Below, in pieces: positions 26,265-35,400 of a stretch of 64,000 nucleotides of DNA (position 1 is the first letter of the stretch; every line of letters begins with the position of its first letter). Made by a program: the position numbers and the translations under genes. Under the pieces are notes generated by a model. The model ran no database searches and was not told the DNA's origin. It worked only from the letters and a program-made list of their open reading frames with translations. The stretch comes from Shinella kummerowiae (lineage in GTDB: Bacteria; Pseudomonadota; Alphaproteobacteria; Rhizobiales; Rhizobiaceae), in the NCBI RefSeq assembly GCF_009827055.1, contig NZ_WUMK01000003.1, positions 372,001-436,000 of the forward strand. Direction: 5' to 3'.

Positions 26265-27008
26265 TTATGGAGCGAGCGCGATGCGCTCTTCCTCCGCAGA
26301 GAGCGGCGCACCAGCCTGAATGGACGCCAGATAGGCGTCGATCGTTTCCTGCGAGGAGGCCGGGACGTAGCCATCGGCCGCCGGGGCGGTCAGCGCTAGC
26401 CGCGTCGTCCAGCCGTCCTGCTGACGGCAGGCAATGGTGAGTGTGCGGCCGGCCGGCTCTTTCAGCTCGTATTCGCGGCAGACATCGCCGCGCTCATCGC
26501 GAAACGTCGCAATGACATGCAGCACCTTGCCCGAGGCATCGAGCGCGACATCCTTGCCGGAAGCCTCCCGGTCGAGCGCCGAGGCTATTTCAGCACCTGA
26601 ATCCGCAGCCGGCGGGCCCATGCGTCCGACCGAAAAGCCGATAATACCGGTAATAACCGCAACTACGCTCGCGGCAAGCGGCATCAGCCAACGCCGCGCC
26701 GCCGGCGCCGCCACCGACTGCTGTCGCGGCTGGAAGGCAACGACATTGTCCTGCGGCTTGTCGGCCGCACGTTGGGCGTCCTCGGCCATCTGGCGCACCG
26801 AAACAAGCAGAGCCTCCGGCACGGGTTCGTCGATCAGCGGCTTCAGGGCATCGCCCACCAGCCGGCGGCTATCGAGGAACACGGCAAGCCGCTCGGCAAG
26901 CACATCGTCGGTGGCGAGCGCCTCTTCGAGCGCCTGGCTTTGCGCCTCGTCCAACTCGCCGTCAGCGAAGGCCATCAATGTTTCGTCGTCGAATTCCTGT
27001 TTGATCAT
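26265..27008 (-). CDS. Anti-sigma factor, membrane-anchored
   Basis: A 247-residue partner of the ECF sigma factor. The N-terminus (FDDETLMAFADGELDEAQSQALEEAL) is an anti-sigma-type helical domain without the HxxxCxxC zinc motif, so it is a zinc-less type. One transmembrane helix (about residues 107-129, ending FSVGRM) separates it from a periplasmic domain of about 115 residues with two Cys (DVCREYEL, TIACRQQDGW) that could form a disulfide. The ATG overlaps the sigma stop (ATGA), so sigma and anti-sigma are made together. The periplasmic domain is the likely signal receiver. Confidence 0.85.
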   Translation of the reverse strand: MIKQEFDDETLMAFADGELDEAQSQALEEALATDDVLAERLAVFLDSRRLVGDALKPLIDEPVPEALLVSVRQMAEDAQRAADKPQDNVVAFQPRQQSVAAPAARRWLMPLAASVVAVITGIIGFSVGRMGPPAADSGAEIASALDREASGKDVALDASGKVLHVIATFRDERGDVCREYELKEPAGRTLTIACRQQDGWTTRLALTAPAADGYVPASSQETIDAYLASIQAGAPLSAEEERIALAP

Positions 27009-27547
27009 AGAACGCCGCCTTTCATATCGGGCGAACGTCTTTCGCCAAAACTTATTCCCGTCAGCTCCATCAGATTTTTCCGCGCCCGGGCGAGGCGGCT
27101 CATCACCGTGCCGATCGGAATGGACAGAACATCGGCCGCATCGCGATAGCTGAACTCCTCGACACAGACCAATACGAGCACTTCGCGCTGCTCTTCCGGC
27201 AGCTTTTGGAGCGCTGCCATCACCTCGGCCAGATCCATGCGGGCGTGAGCGGCGGCCTCGCCGGACGGGACGGAAACGTCACGCGCCTCGTCGATATCGT
27301 CGTGCGGACCGGCGGTCTTCTGGCGGCGAAGATGATCGATCCACAGGTTGCGCAGGATGCGGAACATCCAGGCATCGAACCGGCTGTCGGGCGCAAAACT
27401 ACCGGCGGCGAGGATGGCGCGTTCGCAGGCGGCCTGCACCAGGTCGTCGGCCAGCTCCCGCGAACGGCAGAGCGAAATCGCAAAGCGTCTGAGGTTCGGC
27501 AGGAAGGCCACAAGCCGTTCCGGCACCGTCTGCATGTCGTTGGTCAT
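27005..27547 (-). CDS. ECF-family RNA polymerase sigma factor
   Basis: A 180-residue ECF sigma factor: region 2 (LRRFAISLCRSRELADDLVQAACERA, FDAWMFRILRNLWIDHLRR) and region 4 (LQKLPEEQREVLVLVCVEEFSYRDAADVLSIPIGTVMSRLARAR split across about residues 115-160). The start at 27547 (MTNDMQTVPERL) is the family-sized choice; the ribosome site is weak. It is translationally coupled to the anti-sigma gene and divergent from a secreted subtilase gene with an ECF-type promoter. I infer that it reads the GGAATA-N15-CGTT promoters found four times within 6 kb. Confidence 0.9.
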   Translation of the reverse strand: MTNDMQTVPERLVAFLPNLRRFAISLCRSRELADDLVQAACERAILAAGSFAPDSRFDAWMFRILRNLWIDHLRRQKTAGPHDDIDEARDVSVPSGEAAAHARMDLAEVMAALQKLPEEQREVLVLVCVEEFSYRDAADVLSIPIGTVMSRLARARKNLMELTGISFGERRSPDMKGGVL

Positions 27548-27568
27548 GCGATTTCTTTGGCACGCGAT

Positions 27569-27593
27569 GGAATAAGCTGTCGAGTCAAACGTA
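27569..27593 (+). promoter_or_regulatory. ECF-type promoter of subtilase gene
   Basis: Plus-strand GGAATAA, 15 bases after GGAATA, then CGTA (variant of CGTT). It lies between the divergent sigma and subtilase genes, 63 bases before the subtilase start. Less perfect in the -10 box than the other three copies. Confidence 0.6.
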
Positions 27594-27656
27594 TGTCGAA
27601 AGTGCCGCGGCCGCAAAACGGATCGTGGAAAGAAAAGTCCCAGCCGGAGACGGAAA

Positions 27657-29036
27657 ATGCTGCGCCACCTTGCAAAAGAATCCAGACGCCTTGCCGTCCT
27701 TCTCGTCGTTGCAACATCCGGCCTCGTCGTTTCCCCCGCTCTGCCCTTCCAGAGTGTCTCGATCGCCCTGGCAGACGACGACGATGATGATGGCGGCGGT
27801 GGCGGCAGCAGCGGCAGGGGCGATCGCGGATCCGGCGACTATCACAGCGGGCGCAAACCGCTGCGTGATCTGCGAACGCTCTTCCGCTGGCCGTCTCGCG
27901 AGGTGCGGCGGACGCCAGCGCGACGCGTCGTCGCTCTGCCGAACCGGGCGCAAAACGAGATCGTCGCCATCGGCCTCGACGCGGCCTCGCTTGCCGGACT
28001 GACCCAGGATGGATTTGTCATCGCGCAGCGCACACAGGTCGCGTTGACCGGCGGCGAGATGGTGCGGCTGCGCGCGCCGCAGGGCATGACGATCGATGCG
28101 GCCCGTACCGCGGTGGCCACACGCAATGCCGCGGCAACGGTGGACTTCAATCATTTTTACCAGCCACAGGCGAAAGACGAAGCCGCCTGCGCGGGCACGT
28201 CTTGCGCGCTCGTGCGCTACATGGTCGGGTGGCCGGCGGAGACGGGCAGTGATGGACCGCGTTGCCTGAAGCCGCAGCGTATCGGGCTCATCGACACCGC
28301 CATCAATGCCGATCACAGCTCCCTGGCGGAAGCCCGACTGGAAATCCTGCGCCTGGACGAGATGAGCGGCACGCCATCGGGGGCGCAGCATGGCACGGCC
28401 GTCGCGGCCCTTCTGGTCGGCGCACCGGGCAGTCGCGTGCCCGGCCTTCTGCCCGCGTCGGAACTCGTGGCGGTCGATGCGTTTCAGCGCCTGCGCAAGT
28501 CCTCGGATGTCGCGAATGTCTATGATCTCGTCCGCGCGCTCGACCTTCTGATGCAGCGCGATATCCGGGTGATCAATCTCAGCCTGACGGGCCCGTCGAA
28601 CCTGTTGCTGGAGCGGGCGGTGAAGGCCGCGATCGAAAAGGGCACGATCCTGGTCGCCGCAGCCGGCAATGACGGGCCGAATGCCAAGCCGGTCTACCCC
28701 GCCGCCTATGAGGATGTGATCGCGGTGACTGCAGTGGACGCCGCGCGAAAACCCTATCGCCGCGCCGTTCGCGGCGGGCATATCGATATCGCCGCCCCCG
28801 GCGTCAACGTGTGGACAGCCGCCTCCGTTTCCGGCGCCCGCCAGAAAAGCGGCACCTCCTTCGCAGCGCCCTTCGTGACGGCTGCGGTCTCCGTCCTGGT
28901 CGCCACCAGGCCCGACCTTTCTCCGAGCGAGATTGAAGCGGAGCTTATGAAATCCACGGAAGACATCGGCCAGCCGGGCAAGGATCCCGTCTACGGATGG
29001 GGGCTTCTCAACGCAAAAGCGCTCTGCCAGGGCTAG
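27657..29036 (+). CDS. Secreted subtilisin-like serine protease (S8)
   Basis: A 459-residue exported protease. An N-terminal signal sequence ends near residue 39 (SIALA/DD), followed by a linker of six Asp, five Gly and Ser/Gly/Arg. The catalytic triad is complete: Asp213 (IGLIDTAIN), His245 (QHGTAVAALL), Ser401 (SGTSFAAPFV), with the oxyanion Asn338 (AAAGNDGP). Residues about 70-200 look like a prodomain or extra N-terminal domain. GGAGACGG precedes the ATG. It is divergent from the ECF sigma/anti-sigma pair and has an ECF-type promoter, so it is either an output of that stress response or takes part in processing the anti-sigma signal. Confidence 0.9.
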   Translation: MLRHLAKESRRLAVLLVVATSGLVVSPALPFQSVSIALADDDDDDGGGGGSSGRGDRGSGDYHSGRKPLRDLRTLFRWPSREVRRTPARRVVALPNRAQNEIVAIGLDAASLAGLTQDGFVIAQRTQVALTGGEMVRLRAPQGMTIDAARTAVATRNAAATVDFNHFYQPQAKDEAACAGTSCALVRYMVGWPAETGSDGPRCLKPQRIGLIDTAINADHSSLAEARLEILRLDEMSGTPSGAQHGTAVAALLVGAPGSRVPGLLPASELVAVDAFQRLRKSSDVANVYDLVRALDLLMQRDIRVINLSLTGPSNLLLERAVKAAIEKGTILVAAAGNDGPNAKPVYPAAYEDVIAVTAVDAARKPYRRAVRGGHIDIAAPGVNVWTAASVSGARQKSGTSFAAPFVTAAVSVLVATRPDLSPSEIEAELMKSTEDIGQPGKDPVYGWGLLNAKALCQG

Positions 29037-29187
29037 CGCCCACAAGAAATATCGCGCCGATGCAGCGTTTTATTTTCCGGGCCGGAGTCCCAAAGGGGCT
29101 TCCCCGGTCGTCTCCCCTTCAGCAAGGCAGGCAGGGTTGGCCGGATCGGCACGCCCGTCCGGCGCAACGCGGTTGGGAGAAGACGCA

Positions 29188-29664
29188 ATGTATTTCACTC
29201 GCCAGACTGAGATCGCCATTTCCATCCTGACGCTCTGCGCGCGGCAATCCGGCGGCTACATCACCGCTCAGGCGATCGCCGGGCAGATCTCCGCCAGCAC
29301 GGAATCTGTCGAACGCATCATCTCCTTGCTGCTCAGAAACGGCCTGTTGCGCAGCCCGTGCCAACAATGCGGCGTACAGCTTGCCGTGGATCCCGAAGGC
29401 GTCAGCCTGGGCGCGCTGCTGCACATCACGCAGCCCAGCCTGCTGCGGCCGGCAAGGGAGAAGAAGCGGGCCAAGCCGCCCCTGACCGTCTTCAATCTCG
29501 TGGTCGAGGCTGCATCGTCCAATTTCCTGCGGCTTGCAGAGCGTTATACCGTCGCCGATTTCCTCGACGGGCGCACGCCGTCCGCTCGTTATGCCACGCG
29601 CGCCCGAAGCCCGGCATTGCAGGCTTCGCCTGCCCTGCGGCAGCAGGATTGCCGTGGAAATTGA
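29188..29664 (+). CDS. Rrf2-like regulator with CxxC in the wing
   Basis: A 158-residue Rrf2-family protein (MYFTRQTEIAISILTLCARQ, then QAIAGQISASTESVERIISLLLRNGLL as helix-turn-helix). It lacks the usual three C-terminal iron-sulfur cysteines; instead a CxxC (Cys58, Cys61, PCQQCG) lies in the winged-helix wing, plus Cys17. The sequence LHITQPSLL and FLRLAERYTVADFLDG matches the convergent Rrf2 gene next door (RITQPELE, FVRLLDRFTVADLV), so the two are paralogues. Start at 29188 follows GGGAGAAG. Target genes unknown. Confidence 0.8.
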   Translation: MYFTRQTEIAISILTLCARQSGGYITAQAIAGQISASTESVERIISLLLRNGLLRSPCQQCGVQLAVDPEGVSLGALLHITQPSLLRPAREKKRAKPPLTVFNLVVEAASSNFLRLAERYTVADFLDGRTPSARYATRARSPALQASPALRQQDCRGN

Positions 29665-29670
29665 GCGCTA

Positions 29671-30198
29671 TCAGGCGTTGGTTTTCAACCCGTCATCCGC
29701 CGGTTGTCCGGCGGTGTTCGTGTTGGCGACGACCGGTGTTCGCAGGTTTCGAACGGGCCGGCCGGCCACGAGGTTGCAGTCGAGGCAGGCGAGCCCCACC
29801 GTCTCTGCCGGTGCGACAAGATCGGCGACGGTAAATCGGTCGAGCAGGCGCACGAAGAAGGACGACGCGGCCGCGACGATGTTGTCGAGCAACGGCTGGG
29901 TACCCGGAAACCCAATCGACTCTTCGACGCTTTCGCCTTCGAGTTCTGGCTGCGTGATCCGCAACACGTCCACGAGCTTGATGTTCGCCGGCTCCATGGC
30001 AAGGCGCACGCCGCCGCCCGGACCACGATCGCTATTCAGGAAGCCGTTGCGCACGAGCAAGGCGACGACCTGATAGGCATGATCCTTCGTCGCGCCGACC
30101 TCACGTGCGAGTTGCTGCGCCGGGAACTTCGTTTCCGGGCTTCGGGCACAGGCCGCCAATATTCCGATCGCGATCTCGGATTGCCGTTTCAAACGCAT
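29671..30198 (-). CDS. Rrf2-family regulator with C-terminal CxxC
   Basis: A 175-residue Rrf2-type regulator: winged helix (LAREVGATKDHAYQVVALLVRNGFL and the wing DRGPGGGVRLA, about residues 30-68) and a helical dimerisation part. Cysteines are Cys17 and a CxxC at 138-141 (ACLDCN) near the C-terminus rather than the standard 92/98/104 set. It converges with its paralogue, the two stops being seven bases apart. The upstream region (30199-30319) is AT-rich with TTAATATACGGTTAGG and holds its promoter; no open frame there. Confidence 0.85.
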   Translation of the reverse strand: MRLKRQSEIAIGILAACARSPETKFPAQQLAREVGATKDHAYQVVALLVRNGFLNSDRGPGGGVRLAMEPANIKLVDVLRITQPELEGESVEESIGFPGTQPLLDNIVAAASSFFVRLLDRFTVADLVAPAETVGLACLDCNLVAGRPVRNLRTPVVANTNTAGQPADDGLKTNA

Positions 30199-30319
30199 GG
30201 GCTTTACCCGCTCGGGGCGCTTTCAGGTTAATATACGGTTAGGTTGTCGCATATCTGGTCAGTCGTGGCCATGGTCAAATATACCAGGCTCAGGATTCCG
30301 CCCATTAAGTTTAACAGGC

Positions 30320-31105
30320 TCAGAGGACAAGCTTGGCAGGGGCAAGAATTCTGCAGTCGATTTCCTTGATATCCATCAGCGGTATGCTTTGGAACTGCCG
30401 CGGTCGAAGGGGAACGGCACCCGAAATTGTGAGCGACAGGGCATATTCCCCCCCTGCATCGAACGACCAGAGTTGCCAGCGGGAAGCCTCGTCATCGACC
30501 CCGTCGGCAAAATGAATGGCAGGCGCGCCTTCCGCTGGAAAGTGAATGGAGAAATCCGTCAGGGGTATGGAGAGCCCCATTCCCCGCGCCTTGATATAGG
30601 CTTCCTTCAACGTCCACAGGTCGAAGAAACGGCGGCGCTGCATCAAGGGCGGAAGGGCGAAAAGCGCCCGCGTTTCCGTTTCGGCGAAGAACCGTGCGGC
30701 AATGTCGGCAACGGTCTCCAGCCGGTCGAGCCGCTCGATATCGACGCCGGGAGATCGCGCCCGGCAGACCGCCAACACAATCCGGCCGTCCGTATGTGAG
30801 AGGTTGAAATCCAGCGCCCCGGCACCGTCGCCCACAATGCGCGGCCGTCCGTATGCGTTGGCGGCGAACTGCCATTCGGCAGGTTTGATGTCGGGGCGGT
30901 AGAGCGACAGCGTGCTGCGCACAAGCGCACGGGCGACGAGAAACTGATGGCGGTGCTGCGCGAAATGAAAACGGTCCCGGCGCGCGCCTTCCTCCGGATT
31001 GAGCATAGCGCCATAGCGGGCCAGAAGCGCCGGCGCGGTGATGGCCGGGTCGTCCGCGATATGCATGTGGATCTCGTCGGAGGGCAGAGCGTCAGGCGAC
31101 GGCAT
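30320..31105 (-). CDS. Sfp-type 4'-phosphopantetheinyl transferase
   Basis: A 261-residue Sfp/EntD-type enzyme that loads phosphopantetheine onto the carrier domains of the adjacent PKS/NRPS proteins. The three family motifs are present: DFNLSHTDGRIVLAV (about residue 98), SPGVDIERLDRLE (Mg-binding Asp/Glu) and FFDLWTLKEAYIKARGMGL (catalytic Glu/Lys). It overlaps the end of the MATE exporter gene by 14 bases and is the last gene of the leftward biosynthetic unit. Its presence inside the cluster supports a self-contained, functional pathway. Confidence 0.95.
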   Translation of the reverse strand: MPSPDALPSDEIHMHIADDPAITAPALLARYGAMLNPEEGARRDRFHFAQHRHQFLVARALVRSTLSLYRPDIKPAEWQFAANAYGRPRIVGDGAGALDFNLSHTDGRIVLAVCRARSPGVDIERLDRLETVADIAARFFAETETRALFALPPLMQRRRFFDLWTLKEAYIKARGMGLSIPLTDFSIHFPAEGAPAIHFADGVDDEASRWQLWSFDAGGEYALSLTISGAVPLRPRQFQSIPLMDIKEIDCRILAPAKLVL

Positions 31106-32474
31106 GATGCGACATCCATCGACGGCGCAGCCAGCGCTGCAGCATGAAACCGGCCTTGATCGTCTCCTCGATGATCAGCGCGTACCAGACACCCTCCACG
31201 CCCAAGCCGGCATGAATGCACAGCAACCAGGCAAGAGGGAGGCCGAACCCCCAGGTGATACTGACACTGGCGACCACCGGCCAGCGCACATCGCCGACCG
31301 CCCGCAGCGACTGGAGCAGGATCGTGTTGAAGGCGAAACCCGGCTGAAGGAAAATCGTCAGCAACAGGAGGTGCTGGGAAAGAGCAAGGACCGTGCCTAC
31401 CTGGCCGAACAATCCGAGAAATTGCGCCGAAAGCAGCCACAGCAGCGTCGCGAGCGCCATCGTCACCGTTGTGGCGATCAGGCTCGATCGCAGGGCCTGG
31501 CGATAGGCGCGTTCCGGCCGGCCTTCCCCGCATCGATATCCGAGCAGGACCTCGTTGCCCTGACTGATCGCCACGATGACGAGCACCAGGAAGGACATGG
31601 CGATCATGACATAGGTGCGGCTCAACACGCTCTCGACGCCGAAACCGGCGACGAAGCCGAGCAGCACCAGTTGATAGAAGCCGTAGCCGATGTAATCCGA
31701 CACGCTCGGGAACGACAGGACAAGCATTCGGCGCACGGTTGCGACATGCGTCTTCAGGCTGCGAAAATCCGCACGCAGCCCAAGCTCACGTAACAGGGCG
31801 AGCCCGAACAGCAGCGCCATCAACACCCTGAAAAGGAGTGCGGCCAGTGCGGCGCCCTGTACACCCAAGGCCGGGATCGGCCCGGCTCCCAGAACCAGGA
31901 CATACTCCGCGCCCATATAGAGTATCGAAAGCACGAGACCGACGAGCACGATGACGCGGCCATTGCCGAAGGCGCGCAGGCACGACATGGCGGCGGTAGC
32001 AAAGCCGTTGAAAAGCATCGCCACCGCGACGATGGAAAGATAGAGTTGCGTTTCACCCGCCAGATCCTGCGGCACGGCGAGAAACCAGAGCACGACCGGT
32101 GTCGCCACCAGAAGCAGGACACCGATCAAACAACCAAACAGCGCATTGGCACCGACGGCCAGCGCTGCAATGCGGCGCGCCTGTTCCTCGTCGCCCCGGC
32201 CGAGGCTGTGCGAGATCAGGATGACAGCGCCGATACCCACCATGCTCGACATCTCGAACGCGATCTGAAGGACTTGCCTTGCCACGGCAACCGCAGCAGC
32301 AGCACCCGGCGAATGGGCGCTGATGATCATCATGTCGACCAGCATCACTGCAAATGTCAGCAGCGATTGCACGAACATCGGAAAGCTCAGGTGGAGCAGC
32401 GTCTTGCGCGACCGGGACGCCGGGTCGCGGTCCGGTTCCGCGACGGTGTCGCCATAAGCCTGTGCTGCATCCAT
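31092..32474 (-). CDS. MATE-family exporter
   Basis: A 460-residue, 12-helix inner-membrane protein of the MATE family, with LLHLSFPMFVQSLLTFAVMLVDMMIIS in the first helix pair and the matching LVLSFPSVSDYIGYGFYQLVLLGFV in the second half. MATE proteins export small molecules using Na+ or H+ gradients. It is 18 bases downstream of the NRPS gene and overlaps the PPTase gene, so it is co-transcribed with the pathway and is the prime candidate for product export. Confidence 0.93.
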   Translation of the reverse strand: MDAAQAYGDTVAEPDRDPASRSRKTLLHLSFPMFVQSLLTFAVMLVDMMIISAHSPGAAAAVAVARQVLQIAFEMSSMVGIGAVILISHSLGRGDEEQARRIAALAVGANALFGCLIGVLLLVATPVVLWFLAVPQDLAGETQLYLSIVAVAMLFNGFATAAMSCLRAFGNGRVIVLVGLVLSILYMGAEYVLVLGAGPIPALGVQGAALAALLFRVLMALLFGLALLRELGLRADFRSLKTHVATVRRMLVLSFPSVSDYIGYGFYQLVLLGFVAGFGVESVLSRTYVMIAMSFLVLVIVAISQGNEVLLGYRCGEGRPERAYRQALRSSLIATTVTMALATLLWLLSAQFLGLFGQVGTVLALSQHLLLLTIFLQPGFAFNTILLQSLRAVGDVRWPVVASVSITWGFGLPLAWLLCIHAGLGVEGVWYALIIEETIKAGFMLQRWLRRRWMSHHAVA

Positions 32475-32492
32475 CTGTCCGGTTTCCAGTCT

Positions 32493-35400
32493 CTATGCGA
32501 CGGTGCGCAGGGTTCGCCGCTGGGCGAGACGCTCGCGGCCGGCGAGCCGTGGCGTAACACGGTCATTTTCATTGGGCGAGTCCGCCCCATTGCCGGTCAG
32601 CGCGGCGATGCGACCGGCCATTGTCTCCAACGTGGGAAACCGGAAGACATCCGTGATATCCAGCAGAAGGTCCAGTCGCTCGCGTACCGCGCTCTGGAGC
32701 GTGATGACGAGCAGCGAATGGCCACCGAGGTCGAAGAAATTGTCGCTCAGGCCGACATGATCGGTTTGCAGAACCTCCCGCCAGATCGCGGCCAGCGTGG
32801 CAGCCGGTTCGCCGAAGACGGGTGGTGCCGCACCGCTTTCCACGGCCGCCGGCGGGCGCTGGCCTCGCAGCGCCTTGCGGTCGACTTTGCCGTTTGGTGT
32901 CAAGGGGAACCGATCCAGCGGCACGTAGACGGCCGGCACCATATAGGTCGGCAACGCCGCAACCATGTGGTCGCGCAGCAGGCCCGACGGATCGCCGGAT
33001 ACCGCACCGTGCCAGCGCAGATAGGCGACGAGCTGCTGGCTTGCCCCACGCTGCTCGACGAGAACGGCCGACTCCGCCACCTGGGGATGGGCGCAAAGTC
33101 GCGCCTCGATTTCGCCCGGCTCGATACGGTATCCCCTGAGCTTGATCTGGTTGTCGATGCGGCCGAGAAAATCCAGTGTGCCATTCTCGCGCCAGCGGGC
33201 AAGGTCGCCGGTGCGATAGAGATACAGACCGTCGTCCGCATTCAAACGGTAGGGGTTTGGCACGAACCTTTCGGCGGTCAGGCCGGGCTTGCCCCAGTAG
33301 CCGGGGCTCAACCCGGCCCCGGCGATATGCAATTCGCCGGCGACGCCGAGCGGAGCGAGCGCGCCGCGTTCATCGAGCACATAAAGCTCCGTCCTGTCGA
33401 TCGGCCCGGCGACCGACACGCCTGCACCGGCAAGCATGCCGGGCTCGACCCTGATGGCCGCCGACCAGATGGTCGTCTCCGTCGGGCCGTAGAGGTTCCA
33501 GAGTTCGCGGCCGCGCTCCAGCAATTGCGCGGCAAGGCGGCTGTCGAGCGCTTCGCCGCCGCACAGGATGCGCAGGTCCGGATCACCCTTCCAACCCGCT
33601 TCGACGAGCATGCGCCAACCGGCCGGTGTCGACTGCATGAGCGAAGGGCGCATGCGCCCGATGAGATCGACGAGGTGCGCGCCGTCGCGGCTGGCACTGC
33701 CATCGGTGAGGACGACCGTGCCGCCTTGCGCCAGCGGTCCGAAAAGTTCCAGCCCGGCAATATCGAAACCGATCGTCGTCAAAGCGAGAAGGCGGTCGTC
33801 CGCGGTTATTTCCGGCCGGTGAGCCATTGCCTGAATGAAGTTGCTGAGGGCGCCGTGCCGGATGGCGACGCCCTTCGGCAGGCCCGTGCTGCCGCTGGTG
33901 TAGAGGATGTAGGCAAGATCGTCGGCATCGAGGAACGCCGGCGCCGGGACGTTCCCCGGCTCGACGATGCGCGGCTCGTCCACGCTCATGATCGGGATAT
34001 CGCCGGGAAAACGCACCCGGAGGGTCGACGCGCGATCCGCCAGAACCAGCACTGTGCCCGAATCCTCCAGCATGTAGGCGATCCGCTCGGCCGGATAATC
34101 CGGATCGATCGGCAGGTAGGCCGCGCCCGCCTGCATCGTCGCGAGGAGCGCGCACAGCAGGTCCGGACTGCGGTCGAGGCAGACGGCCACGACGGAGCCC
34201 CGCCCCACGCCGTGGGCACACAGCCGCGCGGCCAAGGCGCCGACGCGTCCGGCAAGCTCGTGATAGCTGAGGGCGCTGTCTCCGGCCGCGCCGGTATAGA
34301 CGACAGCCGTCTTCTGCGGCGTCTGGGTCGCCCGAGCAAAAACCTGCTCATGAATCGGAGGCGTCAAAGGCGCGGGCCGCCCTCGCCCCATTTTCAGCAA
34401 GTGCGCCCGCTCCTCTGGGAGGAGAATGTCGAATTCACCCAACCGGGCGTCCGGGCGGGCGGCGAACGCGGACAGCAATCCCCTATAATGCCGCAGCACC
34501 CGCCGGGCATCTGCCTGGGAAAGACGTCCCTGATCGACGGTCAGTGCCAGCACCGTCTGTTCGCCGGGGAAAATCCTCAGCGCAATCGGATAGCTCGTTC
34601 GCTCGTAACTTCCGGGATCGCTAAGCGAAAGCGCGCTATTCTCCCTGGCAAAGGCATCCTGCATGGACAGCGGCAGATTTTCGACAATCAGCAGCGTTTC
34701 GAAAAGCGGCCGGTTCGCCCCTGCCCCGCTCCAGCGTTGGATATCGGAAAGGGCGGCATGGCCATGCTGCTCGCGCTGGCGATGCCCGGCCTGCAGGTCG
34801 CGCAGCCAATCGACAAGCTTCCGTGCGGGCGCGGTCTCGACCCGTAGCGGGACCGTGTTGAGGAACAGCCCGACCATGGTTTCCGATCCGGGCAGCTCCG
34901 CCGGCCGGCCGGCGAGAACGGTTCCAAAGATGACGTCATCCTTGCCGCAATAGCGGGACAACAGCAGCGCCCAGGCGCCTTGTAGGACCGTGGCGAGCGT
35001 CAGGCGTTCCCGTCGCGCGATCGTCGCAAGCTGTGAGGCTGTCTCGGCATCCAGGGTTTCGCGGATTTCGAAACCCGCGTCTTCCTGCTCGTCAGCACCA
35101 CGCTCAAGACCGAACGAGACGTCGTCGGGTGCGTCCGCCAGCTCGTCGCTCCAATACGCCCTTGCCGCATCGACATCCTGACCGGCGCGCCAGTCGATAT
35201 AGCGGCGATAAGGCGGAGGCGCGGGCGGCAGGGCGTGGCCGGCATAGGCTTTCAGCATCTCACCGACGAGCAGCGAACTGCACCAGCCATCCATCAGCAA
35301 ATGGTGGAAGCTCCAGAGGAAGCGATGCCGATCCTTGCCGAGCCGGATGAGGGCGAAGCGAAGAAGCGGCGCCTCGTCGAGCCGGAAGCCGCGGCGGCGG

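Noticed and set aside
27605-27645. Autoregulatory ECF promoter for the sigma gene (minus-strand GGGACT-N15-CGTT)
   Set aside because: Spacing fits, but the -35 box departs from GGAATA at two positions and would lie about 70 bases upstream; too weak to list.
32046-34847. Plus-strand open frame of 933 codons across the NRPS gene
   Set aside because: Antisense shadow of the C-A-PCP NRPS, with no recognisable domain or start signal.
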